NCBI GenBank assembly: GCA_934702165.1
Contig: CAKUYG010000018.1
Location: 1 to 19,982, forward strand
DNA from: an uncultured Bacteroidales bacterium
GTDB taxonomy: Bacteria > Bacteroidota > Bacteroidia > Bacteroidales > UBA932
Direction: 5' to 3'
Length of the DNA: 19,982 nt
Shown one piece after another: positions 6,912-15,947 of the stretch; positions within the stretch are counted from its first letter, which is position 1; each line of letters begins with the position of its first letter. The notes under the pieces are model-generated. The model ran no database searches, had not been told where the DNA came from, and worked only from the letters and a program-made list of their open reading frames with translations. Both the position numbers and the translations under genes were made by a program.

Positions 6912-8871
6912 GCAGATACTCGAGATCCTCTCCGACCCTCAGATCGAGATGGCGGAAATCAGGCTCGACCGCTGCGAACTCACCGGAGAGCAGATAGAGG
7001 ATCTGTTCGGCAACTCCGACACGCCTCTCATCGCGACTTGCCGGATAGATGAAGTCGGCGAAGCCGCCGCCCAGAGACGTCTGCAATCAGCAATCAAAGC
7101 CGGGGCACGCTACGCCGATCTCGAGATCGAGGCTCCCTCGTCAATGAGCAAGGAATTCCAGAAGCTCTGCCTACGCCACGGTACTGAAATCATCCGCTCC
7201 TACCACAATTTCTCTGAAACCCCAGATGATGAATTGCTCCAGAAGGCGCTGGCCCGCTGCTTCCGCTACGGAGCTGACATAGCCAAACTCGCACTGCAGT
7301 GCAACAGCCCACAAGACGCCGCCCGCATAGAATCCCTGTATTCCATAGTGCTTGAAGACATCCCGTCCCTCGAAGGGAAACTGGTCGCATTCGGGATGGG
7401 CGAAGAGGGGAAGGGCAGCCGGATCGAGTGTCTGAAACGCGGAGCCCCTTTCAGTTACGCCTCACTGAGCGAGGAAGAAGCCACCGCACCGGGACAATGG
7501 ACCACAGCGCAGATGCGCCGGGCAGTCTACGGAGAGTTCAGAGGGTTCCATGCAAAAGATCTCAGCATGCCAGCCTCAAAAAGCTTTGCCCAGCGGGCAA
7601 TAATCTCCGCAGCACTTGCCACGGGGACCTCGCGGCTGAGCGGATACAGCCCTTGTGGAGATACTGATGCGGCCATCGAAGCCGCCAAACAGATGGGCGC
7701 AGACGTCCGCATAGACGGAGACACGCTGACAATCACCGGTATTTCAGCAACTTACGGAAGCCTCAACACGGACACCGTCGACACTGGAGAATCAGGACTG
7801 CTCACGCGTCTGCTCATCCCGGTGATAGCCGCAGCCGGCAAAGGTTGTTTCAAGGTAAACGGTCACGGGACCCTGCTGCGCCGACCTCTTGACAATGCAG
7901 AGAGCATCATGGCCTCCTATGGGGTGCTGCTCTCCAACATCTCAGACAAAAGTGAACGTAACCTCTACGTCCCGCTCGAAGTCAAGGGCAAACTTATCCC
8001 CGGCAACGCAGAGGTCCCGGGAAACGGAGGTTCCCAGCTCATATCCGGCCTTCTTATGGCCCTCCCACTCTGTGAGTCTGACTCGGAGCTGTATGTCAAC
8101 GAACCCAAGAGCATCCCCTATATGTACATCACCCTCGATGTCCTGCGCCATTTCGGCGTCAAAACCAGGAGTGAAATGGAAGGGGACGCTGAGATGCTTG
8201 AAGCCGAAGACTGGTCGTCATGCTCCGGCATACGCTTCAAGATAAGGGGGGCACAGCACTACCATGCCTCCGACTTCGCCATCGAAGGCGACTGGAGCGC
8301 AGCCGCCAACTTTCTGGTGGCCGCTGCCATCTACGGCTCGGCGGAAGTACACGGCCTTGACACGAGAAGCATCCAGGCAGACCTCGCCATAGTTGACATA
8401 CTGGTGGAAGCCGGGGCTGTGGTATCACAGCTTGAAGACGACAGCATCTGCGTCCGCAAAGCCCCTCTTGAGGCTTTCGAAAAGGATCTCAACAACGCCC
8501 CCGACCTCTTCCCCATCGTATCCGTGCTCGCCTCGTTTTGCGCTGGTGAAAGCCGTATAAGCGGCGTAGGGAGGCTGTCTGGCAAAGAATCCGACAGAGC
8601 TGCCGCAATACTTGAAATGCTCTCCCGGCTGGGAGTCGAAGCAAGTACAGAAGGAGACGACATGCTCATCTGCGGAGAATCCCTCTCTTCTCGACTGCTG
8701 AACGGAAGACTGCTGAACGGAGGCGAATACACTTCTCATCACGATCATCGGATGGCCATGGCTCTCAGAGTGGCTTCCATAGGCGCCAAAAGCCCCGTCA
8801 CTATAGATGACGAGGCCTGCACAGACAAATCCTTCCCGGATTTCCTCAAAGAATTCCAGAAAGGACTATAA
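6877..8871 (+). CDS. Fused type I 3-dehydroquinate dehydratase / EPSP synthase
   Basis: A single 664-residue ORF with two enzymes. Residues 1 to about 212 are a type I dehydroquinase (AroD; 3-dehydroquinate to 3-dehydroshikimate). It has EIRLD (27-31), catalytic His110 in SYHNF, Schiff-base Lys137 in ADIAKLAL, Arg182 in GKGSRI and Gln207 in APGQW. Residues about 222-664 are 3-phosphoshikimate 1-carboxyvinyltransferase (AroA; shikimate-3-phosphate plus PEP to EPSP). It has MPASKSFAQR (231-240), DTGESGLLTRLL, GNGGSQLISGLLMALP, EGDWSAAANFL, the catalytic-Asp region APDLFPIVSVLASF, KESDR and DHRMAMA. There is no frameshift or stop between the domains and almost no linker. The two enzymes catalyse steps 3 and 6, so direct channelling is not expected; shared expression is the simpler reason for fusion. 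Both domains look catalytically complete. Confidence 0.93.
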   Translation: MICTSIQNKTYKQILEILSDPQIEMAEIRLDRCELTGEQIEDLFGNSDTPLIATCRIDEVGEAAAQRRLQSAIKAGARYADLEIEAPSSMSKEFQKLCLRHGTEIIRSYHNFSETPDDELLQKALARCFRYGADIAKLALQCNSPQDAARIESLYSIVLEDIPSLEGKLVAFGMGEEGKGSRIECLKRGAPFSYASLSEEEATAPGQWTTAQMRRAVYGEFRGFHAKDLSMPASKSFAQRAIISAALATGTSRLSGYSPCGDTDAAIEAAKQMGADVRIDGDTLTITGISATYGSLNTDTVDTGESGLLTRLLIPVIAAAGKGCFKVNGHGTLLRRPLDNAESIMASYGVLLSNISDKSERNLYVPLEVKGKLIPGNAEVPGNGGSQLISGLLMALPLCESDSELYVNEPKSIPYMYITLDVLRHFGVKTRSEMEGDAEMLEAEDWSSCSGIRFKIRGAQHYHASDFAIEGDWSAAANFLVAAAIYGSAEVHGLDTRSIQADLAIVDILVEAGAVVSQLEDDSICVRKAPLEAFEKDLNNAPDLFPIVSVLASFCAGESRISGVGRLSGKESDRAAAILEMLSRLGVEASTEGDDMLICGESLSSRLLNGRLLNGGEYTSHHDHRMAMALRVASIGAKSPVTIDDEACTDKSFPDFLKEFQKGL

Positions 8872-8875
8872 AGCA

Positions 8876-8904
8876 AAAGTGGAAGCCCGATGGGCTTCCA
8901 CTTT
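8876..8904. terminator. Bidirectional hairpin terminator between convergent units
   Basis: A perfect 13-bp inverted repeat, AAAGTGGAAGCCC (8876-8888) and GGGCTTCCACTTT (8892-8904), with a 3-nt loop GAT. The GC-rich upper stem and the A/T ends serve both strands. It lies 4 bp after the aroD-aroA stop codon and 5 bp after the rplQ stop codon, so it should end both converging transcripts. Confidence 0.9.
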
Positions 8905-8909
8905 CATTA

Positions 8910-9410
8910 TTACTCAGCCTTTGGCTGCTCCTCCTGTGCTGCCTCGGCCTGTGGAACCGGAGCCTCGGCGGCTTCAGTTGTCTCGGCCTTCTTGGCACGG
9001 CTGCGGCGAGTGGTCTTCTTTGCTGCCTTCTCAGCTGAAGCAAGTGCTGCCTCATTGAAGTCGACAAGCTCGATAAGGGCCATCTCAGCAGCATCACCCT
9101 GACGGAAACCTACATGAAGCACGCGGGTGTATCCGCCCGGACGGTCAGCGACCTTCGGCGCTACATTGCGGAAAAGCTCGGTCACAGCCTCCTTGGACTT
9201 GAGGTAGCTGAACACAACACGACGATTGTGGGTCGTATCGTCCTTGGACTTGGTGATAAGCGGCTCGACATAGCTCTTGAGAGCTTTCGCCTTGGCGACC
9301 GTAGTCGTGATCCTCTTGTGGAGGATGAGAGAAGTCGCCATGTTGGAAAGGAGAGCCTTGCGGTGACCACTCTTGCGTCCAAGATGATTTATAGCTTTAT
9401 TGTGTCTCAT
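8910..9410 (-). CDS. rplQ: 50S ribosomal protein L17
   Basis: Large-subunit protein near the peptide exit tunnel. The family core is residues 1 to about 120: [20 protein letters not shown] start, [20 protein letters not shown], then [28 protein letters not shown]. Residues 121-166 form an extra tail, first basic ([11 protein letters not shown]) then Ala/Glu/Pro-rich. It makes the protein about 40 residues longer than E. coli L17 and is likely disordered. The start codon overlaps the rpoA stop (ATGA, 4 bp), so the two are translationally coupled. It is the last gene of the 22-gene operon and is followed by the hairpin at 8876-8904. Confidence 0.98.
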   Translation of the reverse strand: MRHNKAINHLGRKSGHRKALLSNMATSLILHKRITTTVAKAKALKSYVEPLITKSKDDTTHNRRVVFSYLKSKEAVTELFRNVAPKVADRPGGYTRVLHVGFRQGDAAEMALIELVDFNEAALASAEKAAKKTTRRSRAKKAETTEAAEAPVPQAEAAQEEQPKAE

Positions 9411-10420
9411 CTTTCGATATTCTTTTTCTTTGGTTCGATATTATACTTTGTGACATCCATTCCGAAAGACAACTTCATCTTCTCCACCAGGAGGTCGATT
9501 TCGTTGAGGGACTTGCGCCCGAAATTACGGAACTTCATCAGCTCCGGACGTGAGTAGGAGACGAGGTCGGCGAAAGTGTCAATGTCAGCCGCCTTAAGGC
9601 AGTTGAACGCACGTACCGACAATCCTACATCCGAGAGCTTGGTGAGCAGCAGATGCCTCATGCGGAGAGACTCTTCGTCGAGCTCCTTGGTATCAGGCTC
9701 CACCGTGTTCTCCAGAGACATCTTCTTGTCATCGGTGAACAGGCGGAAATGATATATGAGGATGTTTGCCGCCTCATGAAGTGCGGAATTAGGGGAGATG
9801 GATCCATCAGTCACGATCTCGAGGTTGAGCTTCTCGTAGTCTGTCTTCTGCTCCACACGGTAGTTCTCTACGCTCCAGTTGACCTTACGGATAGGAGTGT
9901 AGATGGCATCGATCGGAATGGTCCCGATCGGAGTGTTCTCGTCCCTGAGTTCCTCCGCAGGCACGAATCCTCTGCCTTTGGTCACTGTAAGGGATATTTC
10001 GAGCTTGACAGAAGGCTCAAGCGAGCAGATGTGCAGTTCCGGATTCAACACCATAAAGGAAGACAATCCCTTTGAGATATCTTCTGCCGTGAACTCCTGC
10101 TTGCCGCTGATGACGATATTTGCTGTCTCGGAGTCAGCCGTCTCCACCATACGGCGGAAACGCACCTGTTTGAGGTTGAGGATGATATCCTGCATACCCT
10201 CAATTACGCCAGGTATGGTCGCAAACTCCTGGTCTACACCGGAGATCTTGATCTGACTTACAGCAAAACCTTCCAAAGAGGCGAGCAAGATGCGACGAAG
10301 AGCATTGCCGATCGTCTGACCGTATCCCGGCTCAAGAGGGCGGAATTCAAAACGGCCGACGGTGTCGGTGCTTTCGAGCATGATGACCTTGTCAGGTTTC
10401 TGAAATGCTAAGATTGCCAT
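9407..10420 (-). CDS. rpoA: RNA polymerase alpha subunit
   Basis: A 337-residue alpha subunit. The N-terminal domain (about 1-235) dimerises and nucleates core assembly, with family motifs [29 protein letters not shown] and [15 protein letters not shown]. The C-terminal domain (about 255-325), which binds UP-element DNA and activators, has the helix-hairpin-helix region [16 protein letters not shown] and [14 protein letters not shown]. The size is typical. The 19-bp gap to rpsD and the 4-bp overlap with rplQ place it in the usual alpha-operon position. Confidence 0.98.
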   Translation of the reverse strand: MAILAFQKPDKVIMLESTDTVGRFEFRPLEPGYGQTIGNALRRILLASLEGFAVSQIKISGVDQEFATIPGVIEGMQDIILNLKQVRFRRMVETADSETANIVISGKQEFTAEDISKGLSSFMVLNPELHICSLEPSVKLEISLTVTKGRGFVPAEELRDENTPIGTIPIDAIYTPIRKVNWSVENYRVEQKTDYEKLNLEIVTDGSISPNSALHEAANILIYHFRLFTDDKKMSLENTVEPDTKELDEESLRMRHLLLTKLSDVGLSVRAFNCLKAADIDTFADLVSYSRPELMKFRNFGRKSLNEIDLLVEKMKLSFGMDVTKYNIEPKKKNIER

Positions 10421-10439
10421 ATTATACTGGTGTTAAATG

Positions 10440-11042
10440 TTACTTGGAGTAGAGGTCGACGATAAGCTGCTCGTTGATGCTCTCCGGAATTTCCTCCCTT
10501 GTAGGGACATTGAGGAACTTGCCGCACAGTGTCTTGGTATCGAAATCAAGCCAAGAATACTTGGTAACGGAAGCCACGCTGTTCTGGATCACCTCAAGGC
10601 TCTTTGACCTCTCCCTCACTGCAACAACATCACCAGGTTTCACCTGAGTTGAAGGGATGCTTGAGACCACACCGTTGAGTGTGATGTGATGATGTGACAC
10701 GAGCTGACGGGCAGCTGCACGTGACGGAGCGATGCCGAGACGATAAACCACGTTGTCGAGACGGGACTCAAGAAGGAAGAGGAGGTTCTCACCCTTCTGG
10801 CCGGACATGCGGGAAGCCTTGTTGTAGGTGTTGTGGAACTGACGCTCGAGTACACCGTACATATACTTGACCTTCTGCTTCTCCTTGAGCTGGCTGGAGT
10901 AGTCCTTCTGCTTCTTGCGCTTTGCAGCGAGGCCATGCTGTCCTGGAGGGTAGTTTCTCTTCTCGAAATATTTATCTGAGCCGAAAATCGGCTCGCCGAA
11001 TTTACGGGCGATTTTGGTGCTTGGACCTGTATATCTTGCCAT
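10440..11042 (-). CDS. rpsD: 30S ribosomal protein S4
   Basis: A 200-residue primary 16S rRNA-binding protein of the 5' domain, part of the mRNA entry site; in E. coli it represses the alpha operon. The N-terminal domain [20 protein letters not shown] has no Cys cluster, so it is the zinc-free type. The S4 RNA-binding fold shows [33 protein letters not shown]. Here rpsD lies between rpsK and rpoA. Whether autoregulation of the E. coli kind applies is unknown; I see no pseudoknot-like leader. Confidence 0.98.
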   Translation of the reverse strand: MARYTGPSTKIARKFGEPIFGSDKYFEKRNYPPGQHGLAAKRKKQKDYSSQLKEKQKVKYMYGVLERQFHNTYNKASRMSGQKGENLLFLLESRLDNVVYRLGIAPSRAAARQLVSHHHITLNGVVSSIPSTQVKPGDVVAVRERSKSLEVIQNSVASVTKYSWLDFDTKTLCGKFLNVPTREEIPESINEQLIVDLYSK

Positions 11043-11062
11043 AACAGTCTTACATTTAAAAA

Positions 11063-11449
11063 TTAAACTTTACGACGGCCTTTCGGTCTGCATCCATTAT
11101 GCGGCATTGGGGTCACATCGACGATCTCGGTGACGACGATACCTGCATTGTTGATGGTACGGATAGCTGACTCACGGCCGGCTCCCGGACCTTTGACATA
11201 GCACTTGACCCTGCGCAGACCCGCATCGAAAGCAGTCTTGGCAGCATCTTCAGCTGCCATCTGGGCAGCATAAGGAGTGTTCTTCTTGGAGCCTCTGAAG
11301 CCGCACTTACCGGCTGAGCCCCAGCTGATCACCTGGCCCTGAGCGTTGGTGAGAGAGACGATGACGTTGTTGAAGGTTGATGAAATATGGGCTTCGCCAT
11401 AAGCTTCAACCTTGACAACTCTCTTGGATGTTGTAGTTTTCTTTGCCAT
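11063..11449 (-). CDS. rpsK: 30S ribosomal protein S11
   Basis: A 128-residue platform protein that lines the mRNA exit channel with S7 and S18. It shows [49 protein letters not shown] and the conserved tail [18 protein letters not shown]. The Asn118-Gly119 pair in that tail is the site that becomes isoaspartate in E. coli S11. The length is normal. Gaps are 13 bp from rpsM and 20 bp to rpsD. Confidence 0.98.
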   Translation of the reverse strand: MAKKTTTSKRVVKVEAYGEAHISSTFNNVIVSLTNAQGQVISWGSAGKCGFRGSKKNTPYAAQMAAEDAAKTAFDAGLRRVKCYVKGPGAGRESAIRTINNAGIVVTEIVDVTPMPHNGCRPKGRRKV

Positions 11450-11462
11450 AATTCATCAATTA

Positions 11463-11840
11463 TTACTTCGTAGCCTTCTTCTTGTTGGCAACGGTCTTCT
11501 TGCGTCCCTTGCGGGTACGGGCATTGTTCTTGGTGCTCTGGCCACGTACCGGAAGTCCGAGACGATGACGGATTCCACGGTAGCAACCGATATCCATAAG
11601 ACGCTTGATGTCCATCTGGACGGAAGAACGGAGCTCGCCTTCAATCTTGTATTCCGCATTGATCTCAGCACGGATCTTGGCGATCTGCTCGTCGTTCCAT
11701 TCTCCGACTTTGACTGCAGGATCGATACCGCACTTCTCGAGAATCCTCTTGGCTGAAGGGCGGCCGATTCCGAAGATATAGGTAAGACCTATCTCTCCGT
11801 GTTTGTTGTTTGGTAAATCAACACCGGCTATTCTTGCCAT
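11463..11840 (-). CDS. rpsM: 30S ribosomal protein S13
   Basis: A 125-residue head protein that bridges to the 50S subunit and touches P-site tRNA through its C-terminal tail. The N-terminus [19 protein letters not shown], the helix-two-turn-helix part [14 protein letters not shown], and [27 protein letters not shown] are diagnostic. The last about 20 residues ([13 protein letters not shown]) are strongly basic. It begins the S13-S11-S4-alpha-L17 string after rpmJ. Confidence 0.98.
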   Translation of the reverse strand: MARIAGVDLPNNKHGEIGLTYIFGIGRPSAKRILEKCGIDPAVKVGEWNDEQIAKIRAEINAEYKIEGELRSSVQMDIKRLMDIGCYRGIRHRLGLPVRGQSTKNNARTRKGRKKTVANKKKATK

Positions 11841-11872
11841 AATTATACTTTACTTAATTTGATTACTGAATA

Positions 11873-11989
11873 TTATCCCTGGCGCATCTTGAACTTAGGG
11901 GTCTTCTTGCAAATCACGTAAAGACGGCCTTTGCGTCTTACGATCTTGCAGTCGTCGCTGCGCTTCTTGATGGATGTCTTGACTTTCAT
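11873..11989 (-). CDS. rpmJ: 50S ribosomal protein L36
   Basis: A 38-residue protein, [20 protein letters not shown] followed by [18 protein letters not shown], binding domain V of 23S rRNA. In zinc-binding L36 the metal is held by three Cys and one His. Here position 11 is Ser, Cys14 and Cys27 remain, and the His is absent (KTPKFK), so this copy should not bind zinc in the usual way. It is placed between infA (12 bp) and rpsM (32 bp), the normal location. Confidence 0.95.
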   Translation of the reverse strand: MKVKTSIKKRSDDCKIVRRKGRLYVICKKTPKFKMRQG

Positions 11990-12001
11990 ATCTGTGAGTT
12001 T

Positions 12002-12220
12002 TTATTTATACCTGAAAGATATTCTGCCTTTGGTCAAATCATAAGGCGATATTTCTACTCTAACCTTGTCGCCAAGAAGAATATGGATGAAGTTCATTCG
12101 CATCTTGCCCGAAATGTTGCAGAGCAGGACATGACCGTTCTCAAGCTCGACTTTGAACATCGCGTTCGGAAGGGTCTCGATTACCTTCCCATCTTGTTCT
12201 ATTGCTACTTGTTTTGACAT
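12002..12220 (-). CDS. infA: Translation initiation factor IF-1
   Basis: A 72-residue S1/OB-fold protein that occupies the ribosomal A site during initiation with IF-2 and IF-3. It shows [39 protein letters not shown] and the end [13 protein letters not shown]. The length equals the family norm. It is located between map (15 bp) and rpmJ. Confidence 0.98.
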   Translation of the reverse strand: MSKQVAIEQDGKVIETLPNAMFKVELENGHVLLCNISGKMRMNFIHILLGDKVRVEISPYDLTKGRISFRYK

Positions 12221-12235
12221 AAAAATATTAAGCTC

Positions 12236-13015
12236 TTAAAAATTGATCCCGCCATCTTTCTCGATAAAATCAAAGGTTGAAAGCTGCTCGGCATGGCCTT
12301 TCCGGACAACAACCGTAAGCTCGTAATGCGCCGCATTCTTGTGGTCCGCAGTCTTGACGGCCCAGCCGTTGCGGGCGAGGTAGACACCTCTTCCGCCGGC
12401 GTTGATCATCGGCTCGATGCAGATGACCATGCCATCGACAAGGTGGGTGCCGTGACCGCGTCTGCCGTAATTCGGCACACCCGGCTCTTCATGCATTTCC
12501 TTGCCTATGCCGTGTCCTTCAAGTTCACGTACCACGGAGAATCCGAACGATTCAGCATACGATTGTACCGCGTATCCGATATCTCCGACCCGCGCACCAG
12601 CCACAGCCGCTTCTATACCCTTGTAAAGCGAAGCCTTCGTCACGTCAAGGAGCTTACGGGTCTGGGCATCCACCTCCCCGACAGGGAAGGTGTAAGCCGA
12701 GTCTCCGTTATAGCCCTTATAAAGCGTGCCGATGTCCGCCGAAACGATGTCTCCCTCCTTGAGGACGTAGTCTGACGGGAAACCGTGGACCACAACATCG
12801 TTGACCGAGGCACAGATGGCTGCAGGGAAGCCCTCGAATCCGAGAAAACTTGGGATTGCGCCGTTGTCGCGAATGAAAGTCTCGGCCACCCTATTCAACT
12901 CAGCAGTTGTCACACCAGGGGCTACCGCCTTACCGACTTCCGCCAACGTCTTTGAGACGAGTATGGCATTTTCGCGCAAAAGCTCAATTTCTTCTTCTGT
13001 CTTAGGCTTGATCAC
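12236..13015 (-). CDS. map: Type I methionine aminopeptidase
   Basis: Removes the initiator Met from nascent proteins in the cytoplasm. The 259-residue pita-bread fold has substrate His77 (VVVHGFP) and the dinuclear metal ligands Asp94 and Asp105 (SADIGTLYKGYNGDSAY), His168 (EGHGIGKEMHEEPGVPNYG), Glu201 (VICIEPMI) and Glu232 (HYELTVVV). All are intact. There is no N-terminal SH3 or zinc-finger extension, so it is the short bacterial form. It follows secY by 25 bp. adk, present between secY and map in some Firmicutes, is absent. Confidence 0.98.
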   Translation of the reverse strand: MIKPKTEEEIELLRENAILVSKTLAEVGKAVAPGVTTAELNRVAETFIRDNGAIPSFLGFEGFPAAICASVNDVVVHGFPSDYVLKEGDIVSADIGTLYKGYNGDSAYTFPVGEVDAQTRKLLDVTKASLYKGIEAAVAGARVGDIGYAVQSYAESFGFSVVRELEGHGIGKEMHEEPGVPNYGRRGHGTHLVDGMVICIEPMINAGGRGVYLARNGWAVKTADHKNAAHYELTVVVRKGHAEQLSTFDFIEKDGGINF

Positions 13016-13040
13016 AACCTTTCACTTTTTATTCAAAGAA

Positions 13041-14375
13041 CTACATACCTGAACGCCCGCTCAGACGGCCGGTCTTCATAAGACCGTCATAGTGGCGCAT
13101 CAGCAAATAACTTTCCACCTGCTGAAGGGTATCGAGGACAACACCAACAAGAATCAGAAGCGAAGTGCCGCCGTAGAAACTTGCGAAAGAGTTGTTGATA
13201 CCGAAGATCATCGCAATGGCTGGAAGGATGGATATGATACCGAGGAAGAAAGAGCCTGGAAGAGTAACCTTTGACATGATGGAGTCAAGATACTCGACCG
13301 TCTTCTTGCCAGGTTTCACACCCGGGATGAATCCACCGTCCCTCTTCATGCTCTCAGCCATCATGGTAGGATTTACAGTGACGGCTGTATAGAAGAACGT
13401 GAAGACAACGATGAGGATGAAGAATATGAAGTTGTACCAGAACCCGGTGTAGTCACCGAGAGTGGCAGCAAGTCCACGTGTAGCGTCCCAACGCGAGAAG
13501 ATGAGAGGGAACAGCATCAAAGCCTGGGCGAAGATGATAGGCATCACGCCGGCAGCGTTGATCTTGAGCGGGATATACTGACGTACTCCGCCGTACTGAC
13601 GGTTCCCGACCACCCTCTTGGCATACTGCACAGGGACGCGGCGCACTGCCTGCACGAGCGCAATAGCGGCGATGATGACGAAGAACCATACGAGCAGTTC
13701 CACAATCAGCAGAAGCAGACCGCCGTTGTTGACGGAAAGCTTGTCGCTGAACTCAGCCAGGAGAGCGTAAGGCAGACGTGCCACGATACCGATCATGATG
13801 ATCAGGGAAATACCGTTGCCGATGCCTCTGTCGGTGATACGCTCACCGAGCCACATCACGAACATCGAGCCGGCCATGAGGATGATGGTCGAAACGATAT
13901 TGAACATGAAGTTGCTCCAGCCGAGCTGGTTGACGGCCACGAACGCAGCAGCCGGAATCTGGCTGTGCACAGCGGCCATATATGCCGGACCCTGAATACA
14001 GATGATCGCGATGGTCAGCCACCTGGTCATCTGGTTCATCTTCTTACGGCCGCTTTCGCCCTCCATCTGGAGTTTCCTGAAGTAAGGTACGAAAACGCCG
14101 AGTAGCTGGATCACGATGGATGCCGAAATATACGGCATCACACCCAGTGCGAAGATAGAGGCGTTGCCGAAAGCACCGCCGGAGAACATATTCAACAGAC
14201 CGACAAGACCTTCCTGAGTCTTGCTCTGGAGACCCGCAAGCAGAGACGCGTCAATGCCCGGAAGCACCACAAAACATCCCAACCTGTAGACCAGGATAAG
14301 GATGAATGTGTAGACGAGTCTCTTGCGGAGCTCTTCGATCTTGAATATATTCTTTATGGTCTCGACGAACTTCAT
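13041..14375 (-). CDS. secY: Preprotein translocase channel subunit SecY
   Basis: A 444-residue inner-membrane channel with about ten transmembrane segments, partner of SecE, SecG and SecA. The N-terminus is MKFVETIKNIFKIEELRKRL. The motifs RGIGNGIS (183-190), the cytosolic loop RRVPVQYAKR (245-254) with QYIPLKINAAGVMPIIFA, and the C-terminal VESYLLMRHYDGLMK are diagnostic. It starts 4 bp after rplO, the expected spc-operon position, so its expression is tied to ribosome synthesis. Confidence 0.98.
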   Translation of the reverse strand: MKFVETIKNIFKIEELRKRLVYTFILILVYRLGCFVVLPGIDASLLAGLQSKTQEGLVGLLNMFSGGAFGNASIFALGVMPYISASIVIQLLGVFVPYFRKLQMEGESGRKKMNQMTRWLTIAIICIQGPAYMAAVHSQIPAAAFVAVNQLGWSNFMFNIVSTIILMAGSMFVMWLGERITDRGIGNGISLIIMIGIVARLPYALLAEFSDKLSVNNGGLLLLIVELLVWFFVIIAAIALVQAVRRVPVQYAKRVVGNRQYGGVRQYIPLKINAAGVMPIIFAQALMLFPLIFSRWDATRGLAATLGDYTGFWYNFIFFILIVVFTFFYTAVTVNPTMMAESMKRDGGFIPGVKPGKKTVEYLDSIMSKVTLPGSFFLGIISILPAIAMIFGINNSFASFYGGTSLLILVGVVLDTLQQVESYLLMRHYDGLMKTGRLSGRSGM

Positions 14376-14379
14376 AAAC

Positions 14380-14829
14380 TTATTCGTTTACGACAGCCTT
14401 TCCGCCGGCTGCTTCGATTTTCGCGACAGCAGATTTTGAGAAAGCGTCAGCCTTGACCGTGATAGCGGTCTTGAGCTCGCCGTTGCCGAGAACCTTGACG
14501 AGATCGGCCCTTCCGGCATATCCGGCAGCCTTGATCTCCTCAACACCGAACTCCTTGAGCCCGGATTGAGCTGCCACAGCCTCAAGCGCATCGAGATTCA
14601 CAGCCTGATACTCGACCCTCGTAGGGTTCTTGAAGCCGAACTTAGGCAGACGCCTCTGGATAGGCATCTGGCCTCCCTCGAATCCGATCTTGTGCTCATA
14701 GCCGGCACGTGCCTGGGCACCCTTGGTACCACGGGTGGAAGTGCCACCCTTGCCAGAACCCTGACCACGTCCTAATCTTTTGCTTGTGTGGGTAGACCCA
14801 ACAGCAGGTTTCAAATTGTTAAGTTTCAT
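14380..14829 (-). CDS. rplO: 50S ribosomal protein L15
   Basis: A 149-residue late-assembly protein. The N-terminal half is Gly/Arg/Lys-rich (GRGQGSGKGGTSTRGTKG) and threads into 23S rRNA. The C-terminal globular part has GFEGGQMPIQRRLPKFGFKNP and the usual AGGKA near the end. The gap from rpmD contains GGAGG 9 nt before the ATG, an unusually clear Shine-Dalgarno sequence for a Bacteroidota. Confidence 0.97.
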   Translation of the reverse strand: MKLNNLKPAVGSTHTSKRLGRGQGSGKGGTSTRGTKGAQARAGYEHKIGFEGGQMPIQRRLPKFGFKNPTRVEYQAVNLDALEAVAAQSGLKEFGVEEIKAAGYAGRADLVKVLGNGELKTAITVKADAFSKSAVAKIEAAGGKAVVNE

Positions 14830-14843
14830 CTTCAGGGTCCTCC

Positions 14844-15026
14844 TTAGTCAATCACTTCAACTTTGCAGAGATGGGCGATCTTGGCAACCTGACCTTCGGT
14901 CACCGGAGTCTTCTCCACCTCAACTGTCTTATGCATGCGACGGATGCCGAGGCAGCGAAGGTTGTCCTTCTGACGCTTGGTCTCTCCGTTGCTGCTTATA
15001 ATCTGGGTAATCTTGAATCTTGCCAT
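14844..15026 (-). CDS. rpmD: 50S ribosomal protein L30
   Basis: A 60-residue protein starting MARFKITQIISSNGETKRQK, with the family stretch LGIRRMHKTVEVEKTP and the end VAKIAHLCKVEVID. A longer reading frame begins at 15071, but its first 15 residues ([15 protein letters not shown]) are unlike L30. AAGGAG lies 8 nt before the ATG at 15026, which settles the start. Confidence 0.96.
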   Translation of the reverse strand: MARFKITQIISSNGETKRQKDNLRCLGIRRMHKTVEVEKTPVTEGQVAKIAHLCKVEVID

Positions 15027-15039
15027 AATCGTGTCTCCT

Positions 15040-15558
15040 TTAACCGTTGAAAACCTTGGACATAGGCACACCGCGAAGACCTGCGACAGTGTAGGCGTCC
15101 CTCATCTGGGTCAGGGCGGCCACGGTAGCCTTCACAAGATTGTGAGGGTTTGACGAGCCCTTGGACTTGGCGAGCACGTTCTGCACGCCGGCAGACTCGA
15201 ACACCGCACGCATCGCACCGCCGGCCTTTACACCGGTACCCGGAGCGGCAGGCTTCATGAACACGCGGGAACCGCCGAACTTGGCCTCCTGCTCATGAGG
15301 GATGGTCGTGTTGATCACAGGGATCTTCACAAGGTTCTTCTTGGCGTCCTCCACGCCCTTGGCGATAGCGGCTGTAACCTCATTTGCCTTGCCGAGGCCA
15401 TAACCTACCACACCTTTCTCATCTCCCACAACGACAATTGCCGCGAAGCGGAAGTGACGTCCGCCCTTGGTCACCTTGGTGACCCTGCGGATGGCGACCA
15501 GTCTGTCCTTGAGTTCAAGGTCAGAAGTCTTTACTCTTTTAACATTCGTATTTGCCAT
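15040..15558 (-). CDS. rpsE: 30S ribosomal protein S5
   Basis: A 172-residue protein of the mRNA entry tunnel, important for accuracy. The N-terminal double-stranded-RNA-binding fold has [21 protein letters not shown]. The spectinomycin-loop region KVTKGGRHF is intact. [28 protein letters not shown] and the [17 protein letters not shown] segment are characteristic. The length is near the E. coli value of 167. It lies 11 bp after rplR. Confidence 0.98.
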   Translation of the reverse strand: MANTNVKRVKTSDLELKDRLVAIRRVTKVTKGGRHFRFAAIVVVGDEKGVVGYGLGKANEVTAAIAKGVEDAKKNLVKIPVINTTIPHEQEAKFGGSRVFMKPAAPGTGVKAGGAMRAVFESAGVQNVLAKSKGSSNPHNLVKATVAALTQMRDAYTVAGLRGVPMSKVFNG

Positions 15559-15569
15559 TGTCTATTGTA

Positions 15570-15932
15570 TTAGAATACGAGGCCGCCTTCACGGGCAGCG
15601 TCCGCCAAACTCTTAACTCTTCCGTGGAAAAGGTAACCGCCACGATCAAAGCTGATAGTGGTGATGCCTTTAGCGAGAGCGCGCTCCGCGATGGCCTTGC
15701 CGACGATCGCTGCGGCTTCGACACCGGCCTTGCCTTTGCACTGAGCGGCAAGTTCCTTGTCGTTGGATGCAGCAGCGCAAAGGGTCTTGCCCTGCTCGTC
15801 ATCGACAACCTGTACGTAAATCTGCTTGTTGCTGCGGAATACGACCATACGAGGACGCTCGGCAGTACCATTGACGTGCTTACGTATGCGGTAGTGAATC
15901 CTTCTTCTTCTTTCAATTCTATTGAGTGCCAT
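15570..15932 (-). CDS. rplR: 50S ribosomal protein L18
   Basis: A 120-residue 5S rRNA-binding protein of the central protuberance. It starts [20 protein letters not shown]. The core has [20 protein letters not shown], then [17 protein letters not shown], and ends [24 protein letters not shown], which is diagnostic. GGAGG lies 8 nt before the ATG inside the 15-bp gap after rplF, a strong Shine-Dalgarno sequence. Confidence 0.97.
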   Translation of the reverse strand: MALNRIERRRRIHYRIRKHVNGTAERPRMVVFRSNKQIYVQVVDDEQGKTLCAAASNDKELAAQCKGKAGVEAAAIVGKAIAERALAKGITTISFDRGGYLFHGRVKSLADAAREGGLVF

Positions 15933-15947
15933 AATTCAATCCTCCTT

